Shown here: piece after piece, positions 1-10,492 of the stretch
Layout of the letters: every line of letters starts with the position of its first letter
Position numbering within the stretch: the stretch's first letter is position 1
Assembly: GCA_036873755.1 (NCBI GenBank)
Contig: JAVTVY010019536.1
Location: 18,253-82,252 of the forward strand
Source: Hanleya hanleyi
Taxonomy: Eukaryota; Mollusca; Polyplacophora; Lepidopleurida; Hanleyidae
Length of the DNA: 64,000 nt
Direction of reading: 5' to 3'
Notes under the pieces: generated by a model
Told to the model about the DNA's origin: nothing
The model's input: only the letters and a program-made list of their open reading frames with translations
Databases searched by the model: none
Translations under genes and position numbers: made by a program

Positions 1-524
1 ATACATGGGTACATGTTCAAGATAAAACAAATAAGTATTATAGAGACTTTAAGTACATGTACTTTCCATGTATACAGTAATGTTAACCCTAAGAAAAGGG
101 AGATGTGGTATCAGCCTATGCTATACCTTCAGCATGCGCCTCTTAATATGCGGCTATGAAGCAGCCAGCTCTGTATGTTGCGCCTAGCTCTGTATTGCTA
201 ACATCCGGGAGTTTGAACATAACATGGCTTCGCTTGATACAGTACTACAAAACGTGTTCCGTGTTCATCATTGCCATCCGGCACTATAATTATCTGACAA
301 CTGCACAGAGTGGACGTCTGATTGACAGGTACAAAATCGGGCGAGGAGGGGAGGAGACGGGCAACTGTCTACCATCCTCCGAGGTAGGCACATTGACATG
401 CGCATTTTGATTGAAATTGTAGTTTAAGGGCCGCTTCCCATTCGGATTTCGCGGCCCATCAACTCAATGTTTTATTTGAATTTCGCGGTACATTACTTTG
501 TTTATTGAATATCTTTTCCAGCGC

Positions 525-556
<32 letters not shown>

Positions 557-1440
557 AAATAACAATGAGAGATTAGTAGGAGATATAAATAGAAGTAAAT
601 AAGAATCGCTATATGTACAAGTTCGTAAGTCTCTTTCTGGTTTTTGGTTAAGTTATACTAGTAAATATGAGTTCACTGTAATCGCGTGTATGATTCCTTT
701 GTCTTGGTACCCCTTTGTACGCACAAAGCCGTCCAGAAAAAACTGGGAGAACCATGGGCGTCTTCAGGATTTTTCGGATCGACTTCCCTAACGACGCCCT
801 TGGGAACAGGGTGGGTTCTTCCAGAAATATGTGCCTGTAACAATTGCTTGGAGTGTGTATTGGGGCACAGGACGGCAGGTCTACGTCCTATATTGCGTGA
901 AAGTCAAAGGATCATATTCTGTGTTAAGGCGTCAGTTCGGTGTCATCTATGGGGTAGCGTGTCGGTGTGGTATAGGATGTGGTTTTCTGGTTCTGGAGGT
1001 TTCTTGTTGTGCGGCGATGTTGGTATTCTTATGATCGTCATCCGTCTTCTGTTTTTAGTCTTGTCCAGCCCGTCGTTGGTCTTCGGTGTGCCGTGAGGTG
1101 CTGTTTAATAATTTTTGTCGTCATCAATGTTCTGTTTGATGTCTGGTCTTGTTCATCTGTGGTCTTCAGTGTGCTGTGCTGTGTTGAGGCGTTAGTTCGG
1201 TGACATCTATGGGGTAGCGTTTCTGGCGTGGTATAGGGTCGAGTATTCTGGTTCTGGACGTTCTTATGGGCCGACGATGATGACCTTCGTCGTGTTCATC
1301 TCCATTTCTGAAAGTATAAGATGAAACAGTGTGTAGTATTCATTTTTGTGAGTGACATTATTTGTGTGCGTGGTTGTTTCTTGGACGTGTGCTAATGATT
1401 TATGTCCTTGGTTGTTGAATTGGTAGCGGCCTTTATGTTT
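1..1440. other. Intergenic, no recognised gene
   Basis: I recognise no gene here. The first 500 bases are unremarkable AT-rich DNA. From about 640 to 1320 the plus strand is G+T-rich, which opens several overlapping short reading frames rich in Val, Leu, Cys and Trp. None shows a domain or consistent composition, so I treat them as chance. Confidence 0.5.
524..560 (+). repeat. (TAAA)n microsatellite
   Basis: About nine tandem TAAA/AAAT units with one slipped unit near the end. It is a simple repeat, or possibly the tail of an old retroposon. Confidence 0.9.
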
Positions 1441-1446
1441 TAGAGA

Positions 1447-1803
1447 CGAATGTGGTTACCGGCCCACACGGAACATGGTATCTCCGGTGCCCACATTGCC
1501 TATTTTATTGCGAAAGATAGACTTTTAGCTAATATTGTCGCAGGGATGTTGATTGGTCTTGGCCTCCGATTTTTGAGACTAATGTGGCAACCGGCCCACA
1601 CGGAACATGGTATCTCCGGTGCCCACATTGCCTATTTTATTGCGAAAGAGAGATTTTTGGCCAATATTGTCGCAGGGATGTTGATTGGTCTTGGCCTCCG
1701 ATTTTTGAGACTAATGTGGCAACCGGCCCACACGGAACATGGTATCTCCGGTGCCCACATTGCCTATATTTTATTCCAAAAGAGAAATTTTGGCCAATGC
1801 TGA
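1447..1803 (+). repeat. 132-bp tandem repeat, about 2.7 copies
   Basis: Copies start near 1450, 1582 and 1714, exactly 132 bp apart, and are nearly identical. Because 132 is 44 codons, two plus-strand frames stay open through the array. One reads a repeated hydrophobic segment. The other reads a repeated Cys-Pro-His-Cys knuckle-like segment. I do not recognise a protein family, and the open frames may simply follow from the unit length. Confidence 0.8.
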
Positions 1804-1840
1804 CATTGTTAGTTAGTGGTGCGCATGCACGGGGGTAGTG

Positions 1841-2090
1841 TTATATACTGGAATAATAGCCCGCAGTTTTGATAAAATTTATTAAGGACTTGAATACCTG
1901 TTTTCTAATGGGGGGCTCAGGGTTTAATATCGCTGGTAATGTTAAGGGAGTGTTGAATTTTTTTTAATTCGTTTCTAAGTGCCTCGCGTTGTGGGTAGTG
2001 TTTAGGGCATTCAAGCAGGACATGTTCTATTGTTTCTTCTACATTGTTGCATGCGCATGAGGCGACGTGACAGTTATATTTAGCTGGTGT
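1841..2090 (-). pseudogene. Non-LTR retrotransposon (LINE) C-terminal fragment
   Basis: On the minus strand, a Cys-x-Cys segment is followed by EETIEHVLLECPKH. This is the C-terminal zinc-knuckle-like signature seen after the reverse transcriptase in many non-LTR retrotransposons. After about 45 codons the frame meets a TGA. One base over, the typical tail (RKQVFKSLINFIK, then a stop at 1841) continues, so a single frameshift separates them. No reverse transcriptase core is attached, because the sequence just upstream belongs to a gypsy-like integrase. This is a short dead relic. The family signature is recognised from memory, and I am fairly confident of the LINE assignment. Confidence 0.6.
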
Positions 2091-2100
2091 TGGGCTCTTT

Positions 2101-2645
2101 TCAAGCTACACATGTATGTTGAGTGCCTAAACCTGGATTACGTTTAAGACGTGACCCCACATTGTTCCACACAAAATGAAAATCAACTACACGGATTTTG
2201 CAAGATTCCAGTCTTACCTGACCGTTGATGACAAATATTAGACACAGATCGTTCATCTTAAAGATTTCGTATTGTGGATCACAATGAGCTGTGAGCTTAA
2301 TTCTTTGATCACATTTAACAACTGAATCACCCACTTGAAACTCACAAGTACGAGCTCGGCGATTAATCCGTTCTCTGTGGTACCTGCGGGATTTTTCTGT
2401 TCCAACTCGACTGCGCTGCAATGTGTTACTCAAGCGACTAAGTCAATGGCATATCTTGGGAAGGTATGTCAAGTACAAAGGTGTGTAAGATATTGTGGCA
2501 TGTCGAGTACTGCGAAAGGCCATCAAAGCAGAATTCAATTCACTCATTTCCGTGACTGATTAGTGACTAATTTTTGGAGGATGCTCTTAATAGTTTGCTT
2601 AAAACGCTCAGTTCTGCCATTCATTTCAGCTCAACTTCGGCATGA
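2101..2645 (-). pseudogene. Gypsy-like integrase, C-terminal part
   Basis: Three consecutive frame-broken segments on the minus strand match the end of a Ty3/gypsy integrase. The first is an NGRTERFKQTIKSIL stretch around 2640-2580, the conserved region around the catalytic glutamate. The second is an ALMAFRSTRH...TPLYLTYL stretch around 2540-2470, matching the usual 'A.RSS.H.STG.TPf.Lvyg' region. The third is a basic segment with EFQVGDSVV around 2350-2330, the SH3-like C-terminal domain. Stops and shifts separate all three. The catalytic aspartates upstream are not identifiable. It would have inserted the retroelement DNA into the host genome; it is now non-functional. Confidence 0.7.
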
Positions 2646-2699
2646 GCATCTCGGTATATTTCGGCCGCGAGCGTATCCGTCGGTTAACCTGACAAATGA

Positions 2700-3340
2700 A
2701 AAATATATCTAGAGCGTCTAGTTTGCATACTTTGCCATACAAGGGCATCCCGAACTAAACATGGTGATGTGAATACCTTAGTGACCTGTCCGCGCACGTG
2801 CCTGGTTTGTTACCTGGGTGCGAAACACTGATACTGATGGTAAGAGAACTCTGGGGAAATTTGCATCTTAAGCCGAGGGACACCTGGTGGATAAAGAAAA
2901 AACGATACATGGAATATATGCTCATCAGAGGGAAGAGTAAAGAGACTAGCAAACTCTTTCTGTTGCTGTTTACATAAAACAACCGCTGGTACTTCAGGGA
3001 TTATGTAATCTTCCGTGTCAAAAGTGACAACTTCCTTCCGTGCACGAAGACGTGGCATATATCAGTCCGAATATTTCGACTGCTTTTGATATATTTGATT
3101 TTGCAACCATATTCAGCTTTCAAGACTGTCCAACGCTGCACCTGAACAAGCTCTTCAAAGGTCTGTGGTCAGTTTAAACAACAACTTCCGCACCATACAA
3201 GTTGTGTCTCAGCTTTTGTATATAAGACGGCATATCTTTCTTTCTCAATGACCGGCTAATTTAATTGGTTGTTTTTCAAGGTGGTAGAAATGTATTGAAT
3301 AACGTTTTCAATATAATAATCATCTTCCTGAAAAAAATGG
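2700..3340 (-). other. Degraded gypsy interval between RT and integrase
   Basis: This lies between the recognisable RT and integrase pieces, where RNase H and the tether should be. A minus-strand open stretch of about 80 codons at 3058-2810 has acidic and hydrophobic patches but no motif I can name. At about 640 bp the interval is much too short for a complete RNase H plus integrase N-terminus, so a deletion is likely. Confidence 0.4.
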
Positions 3341-3343
3341 CCC

Positions 3344-3985
3344 CTATTGCATAATTAGAAATGTCAGTATGTAACTTATGTGGCTTCTGAGAATAAAGAT
3401 AAGCCTAAACAACATCACTACATAAGATGGCTTTAATTTCGTCAAAGTCATCTTGTTGGGGCTGTTCCCACTTGAACCTCGTATGTTTTCGTGTGAGTAA
3501 ATGACAATATCATCAACGTATACAAAAACAAACTTACTAACATGATCAGGGAAAATGTCACTCAAGGCCCTCTGAAAGCTGCACCCGAGTTTCATAATCT
3601 GAACGGCATGGAAACCCATTCCAAAATACCCTCCGAGCATATGAATGCAGTCTTCGCAATGTCTTTCGGTGCGACAGGTATCTGCCAATATCCGAACTTA
3701 TGTTCAATGTTGTAAACTTAAAGGCACCTCGCATTATCAAAGGTTATGGATAGCTATCTTTCCTAGTTACCGAGTTCAGTTTCCGGAAGTACATGCAGAA
3801 CCTGGTAGAACCATCGTTCTTTGGTACAAGTGTGACAGATTAATCCCAAGGTAATGAGGATGGGCGAATTGCACCTGCCTGCAACATCTCCTTTACCTGA
3901 TCCTTCACAACATGCTGTTTTATCAGGGGTATTCACTAGGCACGTTGTCTAATGGGCGGATGACCTCCCGTTGGTATTGTACACT
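3344..3985 (-). pseudogene. Gypsy-like reverse transcriptase fragment
   Basis: The fragment opens with a GGHPPIRQR segment next to the insertion point at 3985, matching the typical start of Ty3/gypsy reverse transcriptase. Next come KDQVKEMLQAG and a PKNDGS-type strand. The active-site segment FVYVDDIVIYSH lies around 3530-3490. YVDD is the polymerase catalytic box. A TAG directly after the first motif, plus later frame changes, break it. The 5' portion of the same gene lies 19 kb away at 23117 and above. In an intact element this enzyme copies RNA into DNA; here it is only a remnant. Confidence 0.75.
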
Positions 3986-3989
3986 TTAC
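3984..3989. other. Target site duplication CTTTAC (left copy)
   Basis: CTTTAC abuts the first base of the 3990-23110 inverted-repeat element. An identical CTTTAC abuts its other end at 23111-23116. Both copies lie in gypsy RT/linker sequence that reads continuously if one copy and the insert are removed. Confidence 0.85.
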
Positions 3990-4014
3990 TATGGTGTTCC
4001 ATTTCGGCAATTTT

Positions 4015-4300
4015 TGCGTCGCGCGTCGCAGGCGACGGGAAGGGCGACGTCGCCCTTCCCGTCGCGTTCTTATAATGTTAAGATATAAAACGCGACGCGA
4101 CGTCGCCCTTTTTAAACGCGACGTCGCCCGCGACGTCACCCTTCCCGTCGCGCGTCGCTTTAATCAACACGACGCGATGGGCGATGGGCAACACATCCCG
4201 TCGCCCTTCCCGTCGCGTTCTTATAATGTTAAGAGATGGAATGCGACGCGACGTCGCTCTGTTTAAACGCGACGTCGCCCTTCCCGTCGCCTTCCGGTAT
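4015..4300. repeat. GC-rich minisatellite (GCGACGTCGC-type), array 1
   Basis: Densely repeated palindromic GCGACGTCGC and its neighbours (CCCTTCCCGTCGC, ending near TTCTTATAATGTTAAGAG). The array is internally palindromic. Related arrays occur at about 4755-5025, 18600-18930 and 22815-23090, always next to a TATGGTGTTCC terminal motif. Arg-rich translations across it are by-products. Confidence 0.85.
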
Positions 4301-4754
4301 TTTAGGACAAAATCGAGCTGCGCATGCTTAAGGAGCAGCTATTGCGATGTGGGTCGTATGGTGAGGCCGCCATTTCATGAATGAGCTCTGCCACTATCGA
4401 CGAAGAAAATGTCGGCGTAAATGAATAATGCTTATCTTGCATTATCGTTTAGCTTTTAAACGGTGTTAAATATTAGTCCATGCTTGGAATGATACCTGTT
4501 ATGAAATTATCTCTCGCAAAGTCTGTAACTCGCTGTGTTGTACTGTACACATTATATTTTCGCTTCCAAAAGATATGCGTAACCCCCACATGTGTGTGTG
4601 ACTTTTATGTGTGCTTTTATGTGTTTGTGTGTTTTCATTTCTCAGATATCCTTACAGTATACCTCCTTATGTTACTACATTGACCAGGGCGTTGAAAATA
4701 TCCTTTTATTTACTGCTGTCCAACACTGTATACTATGGTGTTCCATTTCGGCCA

Positions 4755-5025
4755 TTTTTGCGTCGCGTGTCGCAGGTGACGGGAAGGACGACGTCGCCCT
4801 TCCCGTCGCCCTTCCCGTCGCGTTCTTATAATGTTAAGAGATAGAACGCGACGCGACGTCGCCCTTCCCGTCGCGCGTCGCTTTAATCAACACGACGCGA
4901 TGGGCGACGTCGCCCATCCCGTCGCCTTCCCCGTCGCGTTCTTATAATGTTAAGAGATAGAACGCGACGCGACGTCGCTCTGTTTAAACGCGACGTCGCC
5001 CTTCCCGTCGCCCTTCCCGTCGCCC
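4755..5025. repeat. GC-rich minisatellite, array 2
   Basis: Second copy of the palindromic GACGTC array, following another internal copy of the terminal TATGGTGTTCC motif at about 4733. The flanking module (about 3990-4733 and 4733-5500) is thus directly duplicated in the left arm, but single at the outer end of the right arm. Confidence 0.85.
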
Positions 5026-5559
5026 TTCCGGTATTTTAGGACAAAATCGATCTGCGCATGCTTAGGGAGCAGCTATTGCGATGTGTATCGTATGGCGAGG
5101 CCGTCATTTCATGAATGATCTCTGCCACTATCGATGAAGAAAATGTCAGCGTAAATGAATAATGATTATCCTGCATTATCTTATAGCTTTTGAATGGTGT
5201 TAAATATTAGTCCATGCTTGGAATGATGCCTGTTATGAAGTTATCTCTCGGAAAGTGTGCAACTCGCTGTGTTGTACTGTACAAATTATATCTTCGCTTC
5301 CAAACAATATACGCAACCCCCACATCCGTACATCGTCTTGAATTTCTTTATTCCCATTGGATTGACGCGTGTATGTGTGTGTGGCTTCTCTGTGTGCTTT
5401 TATGTGTTTGTGTTTTTCAGTTGTTCTTACAGTATACCTCCTTATGTGACCACATTTACCAGGCCGTTGAAAATATCCTTTTCTTTACTGCTGTCCAACA
5501 CTGTATACCGTTACTTAACTTGTCACGTCCCGACAGATTGTAGTGTAGATCTATAAGCT

Positions 5560-7553
5560 TTCAATTTAGCGGAGAGAGATTGTCCTAGAACTCTAAAAAA
5601 AAAATTATGATGGAATTGAAGTTATTTTGTTCTTTCTACTCTTTCTAAGAACTGACTGAAGAATATTAGTACTTCTGCACTCTTTAAATCGTCCGACATT
5701 TCCACGATCGTTCTAGACGATTGAACTTAAAATTCAGGACGAGTTCTTCGAGTTCGAGTAAGTTGCTCTTAACTGCAGAGATTCTTTCCTCATTTTCAAG
5801 AAAAACAAATCATCCTTGAAACACAATTGTCGTCAAATGGCCGGAACAAAACCTGAAACAAAATCCATGAATTATTTTAAGAGTGCATATCAACGAGATT
5901 TGAATTTTTCTTGAAATTGAGGAAAGAACCCCTGCAGTTACAAGGACGTAGACAATTTTTCAGATTTGGGGGGGGGGGAGCTATACTATGACAGCCCAAT
6001 AAGGCGAGGGTCCAGGGGCCGCCTAGGCCCCGGAAGCTCCAGGATCCCAGATGACTGGAGATGCGTTCTTGGCCTTTCCCAGTGAATAAAACTCAATATT
6101 AAAACGCACACGTTGTAACCAGTTTTTTTTTGGTCTTTTCTTGCTTTTATGTGTAAGTATTTTCTTTCCAGGGTTATTAAACCTCAAATTTGGTCAACAC
6201 AAAAAACGTTGTGCAAACTAATTAGCTCAGCGACTCATCCAGGTTGTGGTTTTGGAGGGAATACGTGTTTCGTACATTTTGGAGGGAATTTATACAGTAG
6301 TTTTGTGGGTTCCGAATCACGGTGACTTGCGGATCACTTTCCTAATGAATGCCTTATATTTCTTGCAATAAAGCATCTGTGTAAATCTTTTCTATTTTTA
6401 TTGGAACGTCTGTTTCTGTGGACCCAAATAAATGTCGAACAACCGACATGCGTTGTTTGTTTCTCGTTCAATTCGGCATGGTAATGCTTCCAGTACCACG
6501 CAATGGCAAATTCACGCTGGGACAAAAACGCGTGTGATTTCTTAAGTGTTGAATCTATGAGAAATAAAATGGCTTTATGTGATAATTTCAGTATTCGTTT
6601 CAGTTTTCAGTGACTGAAACATATTAATGGTCAAACACAATATCTAATGATTTGCGATAACCCTTAACTCGCCAGCATTGTAACATAATGCGGCATTAGA
6701 GATGTCAATTCCGGATTACGAATTGTGACATTGAAGACTGCACACGGACAAATGTCTCTTGGGCAAAGTTATTGCTTTAGAATAATTTTAGATCACAGAA
6801 CGGGATAGTCTTCATCCCCTCCCCCCCCCCATTCCCCCACCCCACCACACACATACCAAAGATTTCAAAATTAAAGATTTCATTATTAAAATTGGGAAAA
6901 TATATCTGTGTGTCCTTTCCTCTATTTTCTTTTGTCCAAATATAGATGCTAAATAGATGTCCGATGTCTACTTAGAGAGTTTATATATTGTAATCTTGAA
7001 TATGCGAGTAGAATTCGTTCAGCTGTAAGAAATACGATGGAACGTGTGTGTAACTTTCTTAAATTTGAATCTGAATTCCATGCAGTATATCAGGTCAGAT
7101 GGGGAAACATTTTCGACAGGTTTCTATTGAACCAGGTCCGTCAGGTTCAATCTTAAATGAATGGTGTCGTCCGTGAACAAATAACGAACTATCGAAATCC
7201 TGAGAGAATTAATTATTAGTTAGTTATTAATTAGTTCCTTAATTATTGTTCGCTGAACTTTTGGCAGTGATTTTTCCAGTTTTCGAGTCGGTTTATATAT
7301 TAATATAACTGATTATTGTTCGTAAATATCTGGGTCGTTCATGAAAATATTAATGGTAACCGTATGAGAATATGAACCAGAATTTCCCATTAGACTGGCC
7401 TCGCCTGTCTGACAAAGAGATGGGGTATATCTGAGCATTACGTCAAAATTTACCGGCCGGCTCGGAGCGAGACAATAGAGCAACAGAGAGCAACTCTGAG
7501 GGGGAAAATATCCATCTAAAGCGAACACCTCCTTTGAAGTTCAATTGTCGTCA
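5560..7553. other. Left LIR arm, AT-rich body
   Basis: No convincing gene. The stretch is inverted-repeated with the right arm (about 19850-22340), except that the right arm carries an extra 815-bp insertion. It contains homopolymer runs near 5970 and 6825. A short minus-strand reading frame at 6525-6334 has a mirrored longer counterpart at 21244-21543, but an 8-bp indel breaks the frame between the arms. Confidence 0.6.
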
Positions 7554-7559
7554 AACGTC
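7554..7559. other. Target site duplication AACGTC (left copy)
   Basis: AACGTC lies immediately before the AGTAGTATATAG terminus. The identical hexamer follows the other terminus at 17903-17908. Six-base duplications are the hallmark of Polinton/Maverick integration. Confidence 0.85.
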
Positions 7560-7919
7560 AGTAGTATATAGAAGACGGGACGAGAGCGGTTTTCCAGGGA
7601 GGTAACTCTTGGTCCCCTTTTTTCCAGCTTAAAGGTATAGGGGACGCCCCATCGCCTTTCACCTCTGGGGCGCCAGGGGGCGCCACCAGCTCAAGGTCAC
7701 GTGGAGGTCAAAAGTAGTTCCGGCAACCTGTAACCTTTGTATTCCTCCGCGGACAGAAAGTAGTCCCATGTCAACCAAGTGACTTCCAATGTTAATGTAT
7801 ACGGGGAATGCCTGAAAAGAGTATGGGAATAGAAGTTTTGTGACCGAGGTGGGTCCCTAGTGGACCGAATGGGTCGAGTGAGGTGTCAAAGTGAAGCGCT
7901 CCTCGAGGGCCATTCAGTC

Positions 7920-8300
7920 ATGGGTGGGTGCATGTAAAATTAGGATTTTTTCCCGAAAAAATAAAAAGCGAAACACGGACTTTACCCCTAAAATAGGGAA
8001 AAACCCCTATCAACTCTAGCCAAAAGGGCTAATATCGGTCCCCGGGCTTATAGGGGCCTGCCTATCAAGTCAATGGGGTGGGTGCATGTAAAATTAGGAT
8101 TTTTTCCCGGAAATATAAAAAGCGGAATACAGACTTTACCCCGAAAATAGGGGAAAACCCCTATCACCTCTAGCCAAAAGGGCTAATATCGGTCCCCGGG
8201 CTTATCGGGGCCTGCCTATCAAGTCAATGGGGTGGGTGTATGTGAAACTAGGATTTTTTCCCGAAACTATAAAAAGTGAAACTCGGACTTTACCCCTACA
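7920..8300 (+). repeat. 154-bp tandem repeat inside the left TIR
   Basis: Three consecutive copies begin near 7931, 8085 and 8239. Each reads 'aaattaggattttttcccg', then 'gggctaatatcggtccccggg', with an internal near-palindromic GGGGCCTG/CAGGCCCC section. The same array is mirrored at about 17190-17550, and a diverged copy sits in the second element at about 56090-56220 and 60240-60370. Confidence 0.8.
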
Positions 8301-8379
8301 ATAGGGGTCTGTATTATACAATATAAGAGAAAATGCCTGTATGGGGTATGGGGATGGTCATTTTTTTTTTTTCGTGAGC

Positions 8380-9040
8380 TTTACTATGGGTTGTGGGGTC
8401 TCGTTTTTCTCGTCTCACGAAGAAAACCACGATGGGAGGGGTCCCGGAGCGAAGCGGTGAAATTATTGGGAAAAGTCACCGAGGTCTGTATATAGGCTCA
8501 TACTGGCTATATGGGGGAGGGGTGGTCAATTTTTTTTTTGTGGGCTTTACTATGGGTTGTGGGGTCTCGTTTTTCTCGTCTCATCGAGAAAAACACAATG
8601 GGAGGGGTCCCGGAGCGAATCGGTGAAATTTTTGGGAAAAGTCAACGAGGTCTGTATATAGCCCCATAGGCTGGCTATGGGAGGGATAGGTCCATCTTGG
8701 GAAATTCACACACGTTCATTGTGATGTGGGTTGTTTGGTCTTGTTTTTCACGTCTCGTCATTTAGAACATGATGGGAAGGGTCCCGGAGCGAACCGGTGA
8801 AATTTTTGGAAAAGTACCATATAGCCCATATAGCTCCATACTGGCTATGGGGATATAGGTCCAACCTGGGAAATTCACACACGTTCATTGTGATATGGGT
8901 TGTTTGGTCTTGTTTTTCACGTCTCGTCATTTAGAACACGATGGGAAGGGTTTCGAAGCGAAACGGTGAAAGTTTTTGGAAAAAGTTCACCGAGGCCTGG
9001 GTAGGCCCATAGGCCTATACTGCATGGCTATGGAGGTATA
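8380..9040 (+). repeat. Degenerate tandem units inside the left TIR
   Basis: About four diverged units contain 'tttggtcttgtttttc', 'gatgggaagggtcccggagcga' and 'ggtgaaatttttgg', spaced about 120-180 bp apart. They are mirrored at 16640-17100. A 60-codon open frame at 8930-8748, mirrored at 16713-16895, falls wholly in these units and is not taken as a gene. Confidence 0.7.
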
Positions 9041-9479
9041 GATCCATACGGGGTGAACGTTTTGGGGTCTAGGTGAGCCCCTAATGGTCCTATGGTGTCG
9101 TACGAGGTCTTATTTTGAAGCTATCGTGGAGTTTGTAATGTATCGACTCATGGTTCGTCCGTGTGCAAGAGTCTGCGCATGCGTAGTCTGGCCGTAGTAT
9201 AGAAAGCAGGCATGTTGGGGGATGCGTGGGGTGTGTTTTAACCCACCACTAGGGGTTCATGGTTGTGGTTTGGTGGGTTGTGACGTCACTTCCGGGTTTC
9301 ACTAAAACTACCTTCGAACACAGAAGAGTTTCAATTTTTCCCGTACACGTAGGATCCAGATGTTCAACATCCGGGTTTTTCCCCGGCCGGCCCGCCCCAT
9401 CCGCAGCGCGCCCCGGCCGCAGCGCGCACGCGGGGGTGGTCTGATGCCGCAGCGCACGCGGGTTATCCGGCAGTGCGTG

Positions 9480-9615
9480 AGTGAATCCGCAGCGCGCGCG
9501 CGCATGAAGACCCTCATACATACCCCAATGCAGGCGCAGATGCGTGGGTGAATCCGCAGCGCGCGCGCGCATGAAGACCCTCATACATACCCCGATGCAG
9601 GCGCAGACGTGAAGT
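9480..9615 (+). repeat. 67-bp direct duplication with GC alternation
   Basis: Two near-identical units start at about 9482 and 9549. Each contains 'gaatccgcagcgcgcgcgcgc' followed by 'catgaagaccctcatacatac'. The alternating GC runs could favour slippage. The unit lies just inside the left TIR, before the first gene. Confidence 0.8.
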
Positions 9616-9700
9616 GCCCGGATGATAGACACGGGCGTCACCGAGAAAAACACATACAACTCGTCACATACAGTCGCTCCCCTCAAGACCCTCATACATA

Positions 9701-9840
9701 CCCGAAAAGATACGGACGTTACCGAAAAGACACGGACTTTACCGAAAAGACAAGGACGTCACCGAAAAGACACGAACTTCACCGAAAAGACACGGACGTT
9801 ACCGAAAGGACACGGACGTACCCGAAAAGACACGAAGCTG
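9701..9840 (+). repeat. 20-bp tandem repeat (7 units)
   Basis: The unit ACCGAAAAGACACGGACGTT repeats exactly every 20 bp (starts at 9721, 9741, 9761, 9781, 9801, 9821), with a few substitutions. Because 20 is not a multiple of three, all three frames read Thr/Lys/Arg-rich peptides. It sits between the left TIR and the first promoter and has no spacers, so it is not a CRISPR. Confidence 0.9.
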
Positions 9841-10040
9841 AACGACATTGTGGAAAAAAACCCACAGACAGGTTAGTACATGCATTCCTATCATGTTCAC
9901 AGGTTACGCCCGATTCACGCATAATAAAAGGATTGATCTGTGTTGTTGTTGCTCTCTTTTTTGGACTAACCCATCAGAATAGTACGTATCACGGACTACA
10001 CCCGTAGAGCTACGTCTAGGCGCGCATGTGTGACATGGTC

Positions 10041-10047
10041 TATAAAA
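10041..10047 (+). promoter_or_regulatory. TATA box, first gene
   Basis: TATAAAA lies 53 bp upstream of the ATG at 10094, in a short leader. It is one of a series of TATA-like boxes at similar distances before successive genes of this element. Confidence 0.6.
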
Positions 10048-10093
10048 CACGTCTCTATGGATCCCACACCTTCATTCCTACGGTTGCAGAGCC

Positions 10094-10420
10094 ATGACGG
10101 ACACCCGTCCCTGTGCGACTCGGATTTTACAGCATGCGACCGTGGATAATTCACTCACGGGTTACCGAGCAGTGGTTCGGTCCATGTTTTCAGATGGCGA
10201 CGACAACGAGGGGCGACGCCAGATCCTGAAAGAGTTCACAGAAGCGGTCCTCGACAGAGTGCACTCGATGGAGAGGTGTGCCATCACTCACCACTACTGG
10301 ACTATGACAGCCATCCTTGATGCTCGGGCTATGGACCACGAGCGCTCACGCCGGAATCAGCGACGGCTGGTTGGCCTAGTCATGGCCTGTGCCCTATTGA
10401 CCCTGGCGCTGTGGCATTGA
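10094..10420 (+). CDS. Small tail-anchored membrane protein of the element
   Basis: 108 residues, starting in a good Kozak context (agagccATGa) 53 bp after a TATA box. The first 85 residues are polar and probably helical, with an Arg-rich patch (RSRRNQRR) just before a single C-terminal hydrophobic segment (LVGLVMACALLTLALW, about residues 91-106). That topology suggests a tail-anchored membrane protein with its bulk in the cytoplasm or particle interior. I do not recognise the family. It is the first gene of the rightward block, followed after about 70 bp by the next gene with its own TATA box. A virion-associated or host-interaction role is possible but not shown by the sequence. Confidence 0.6.
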   Translation: MTDTRPCATRILQHATVDNSLTGYRAVVRSMFSDGDDNEGRRQILKEFTEAVLDRVHSMERCAITHHYWTMTAILDARAMDHERSRRNQRRLVGLVMACALLTLALWH

Positions 10421-10434
10421 CAGTGGCACCTGAC

Positions 10435-10442
10435 TATAAATA
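10435..10442 (+). promoter_or_regulatory. TATA box, second gene
   Basis: TATAAATACGAG begins at 10435, 58 bp before the ATG at 10493. The identical 12-mer precedes the downstream paralog at 11022, so the promoter was duplicated with the gene. Confidence 0.65.
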
Positions 10443-10492
10443 CGAGGGTCAGACACAGTGTGCGTCATTCACCGATCGTCATTGGGTCAACC

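Larger units (their letters stand above)
7560..9400 (+). repeat. Left TIR of the Polinton-like element
   Basis: Matches the right TIR (16240-17902) in inverted orientation across nearly its whole length, with small indels (for example a 10-bp GGCGCC-type duplication near 7680). It is slightly longer than the right TIR because one internal unit around 8380-8640 is duplicated. The inner end is GC-rich, where CCGGCC runs begin at about 9390. Confidence 0.85.

Noticed and set aside
686..1203. Overlapping Val/Leu/Cys-rich frames
   Set aside because: Explained by a G+T-rich strand; no consistent start or domain.
3936..4384. Arg-rich frames on both strands over the GC minisatellite
   Set aside because: By-products of the palindromic CGACGTCGC repeat.
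6334..6525. Mirrored 60-100-codon frame in the LIR arms (also 21244-21543)
   Set aside because: An 8-bp indel breaks the longer frame in the left arm and amino-acid changes are frequent, so there is no sign of coding constraint. No recognised domain.
8748..8930. 60-codon open frame mirrored at 16713-16895
   Set aside because: It lies entirely in TIR tandem units, has no start context or domain, and its conservation is explained by the inverted repeat itself.
9249..9695. Long Cys/Arg-rich minus-strand frame and overlapping plus-strand frames
   Set aside because: They run across the GC-rich TIR edge and the 67-bp duplication. Composition follows the repeats, and the gene block is read in the other direction.
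9701..9840. CRISPR-like spacing of short repeats
   Set aside because: Units are directly abutting with no unique spacers, in a eukaryotic element.
9609..10007. Thr/Lys/Arg-rich frames over the 20-bp repeats
   Set aside because: A 20-bp unit opens all three frames. No TATA box or Kozak start fits.
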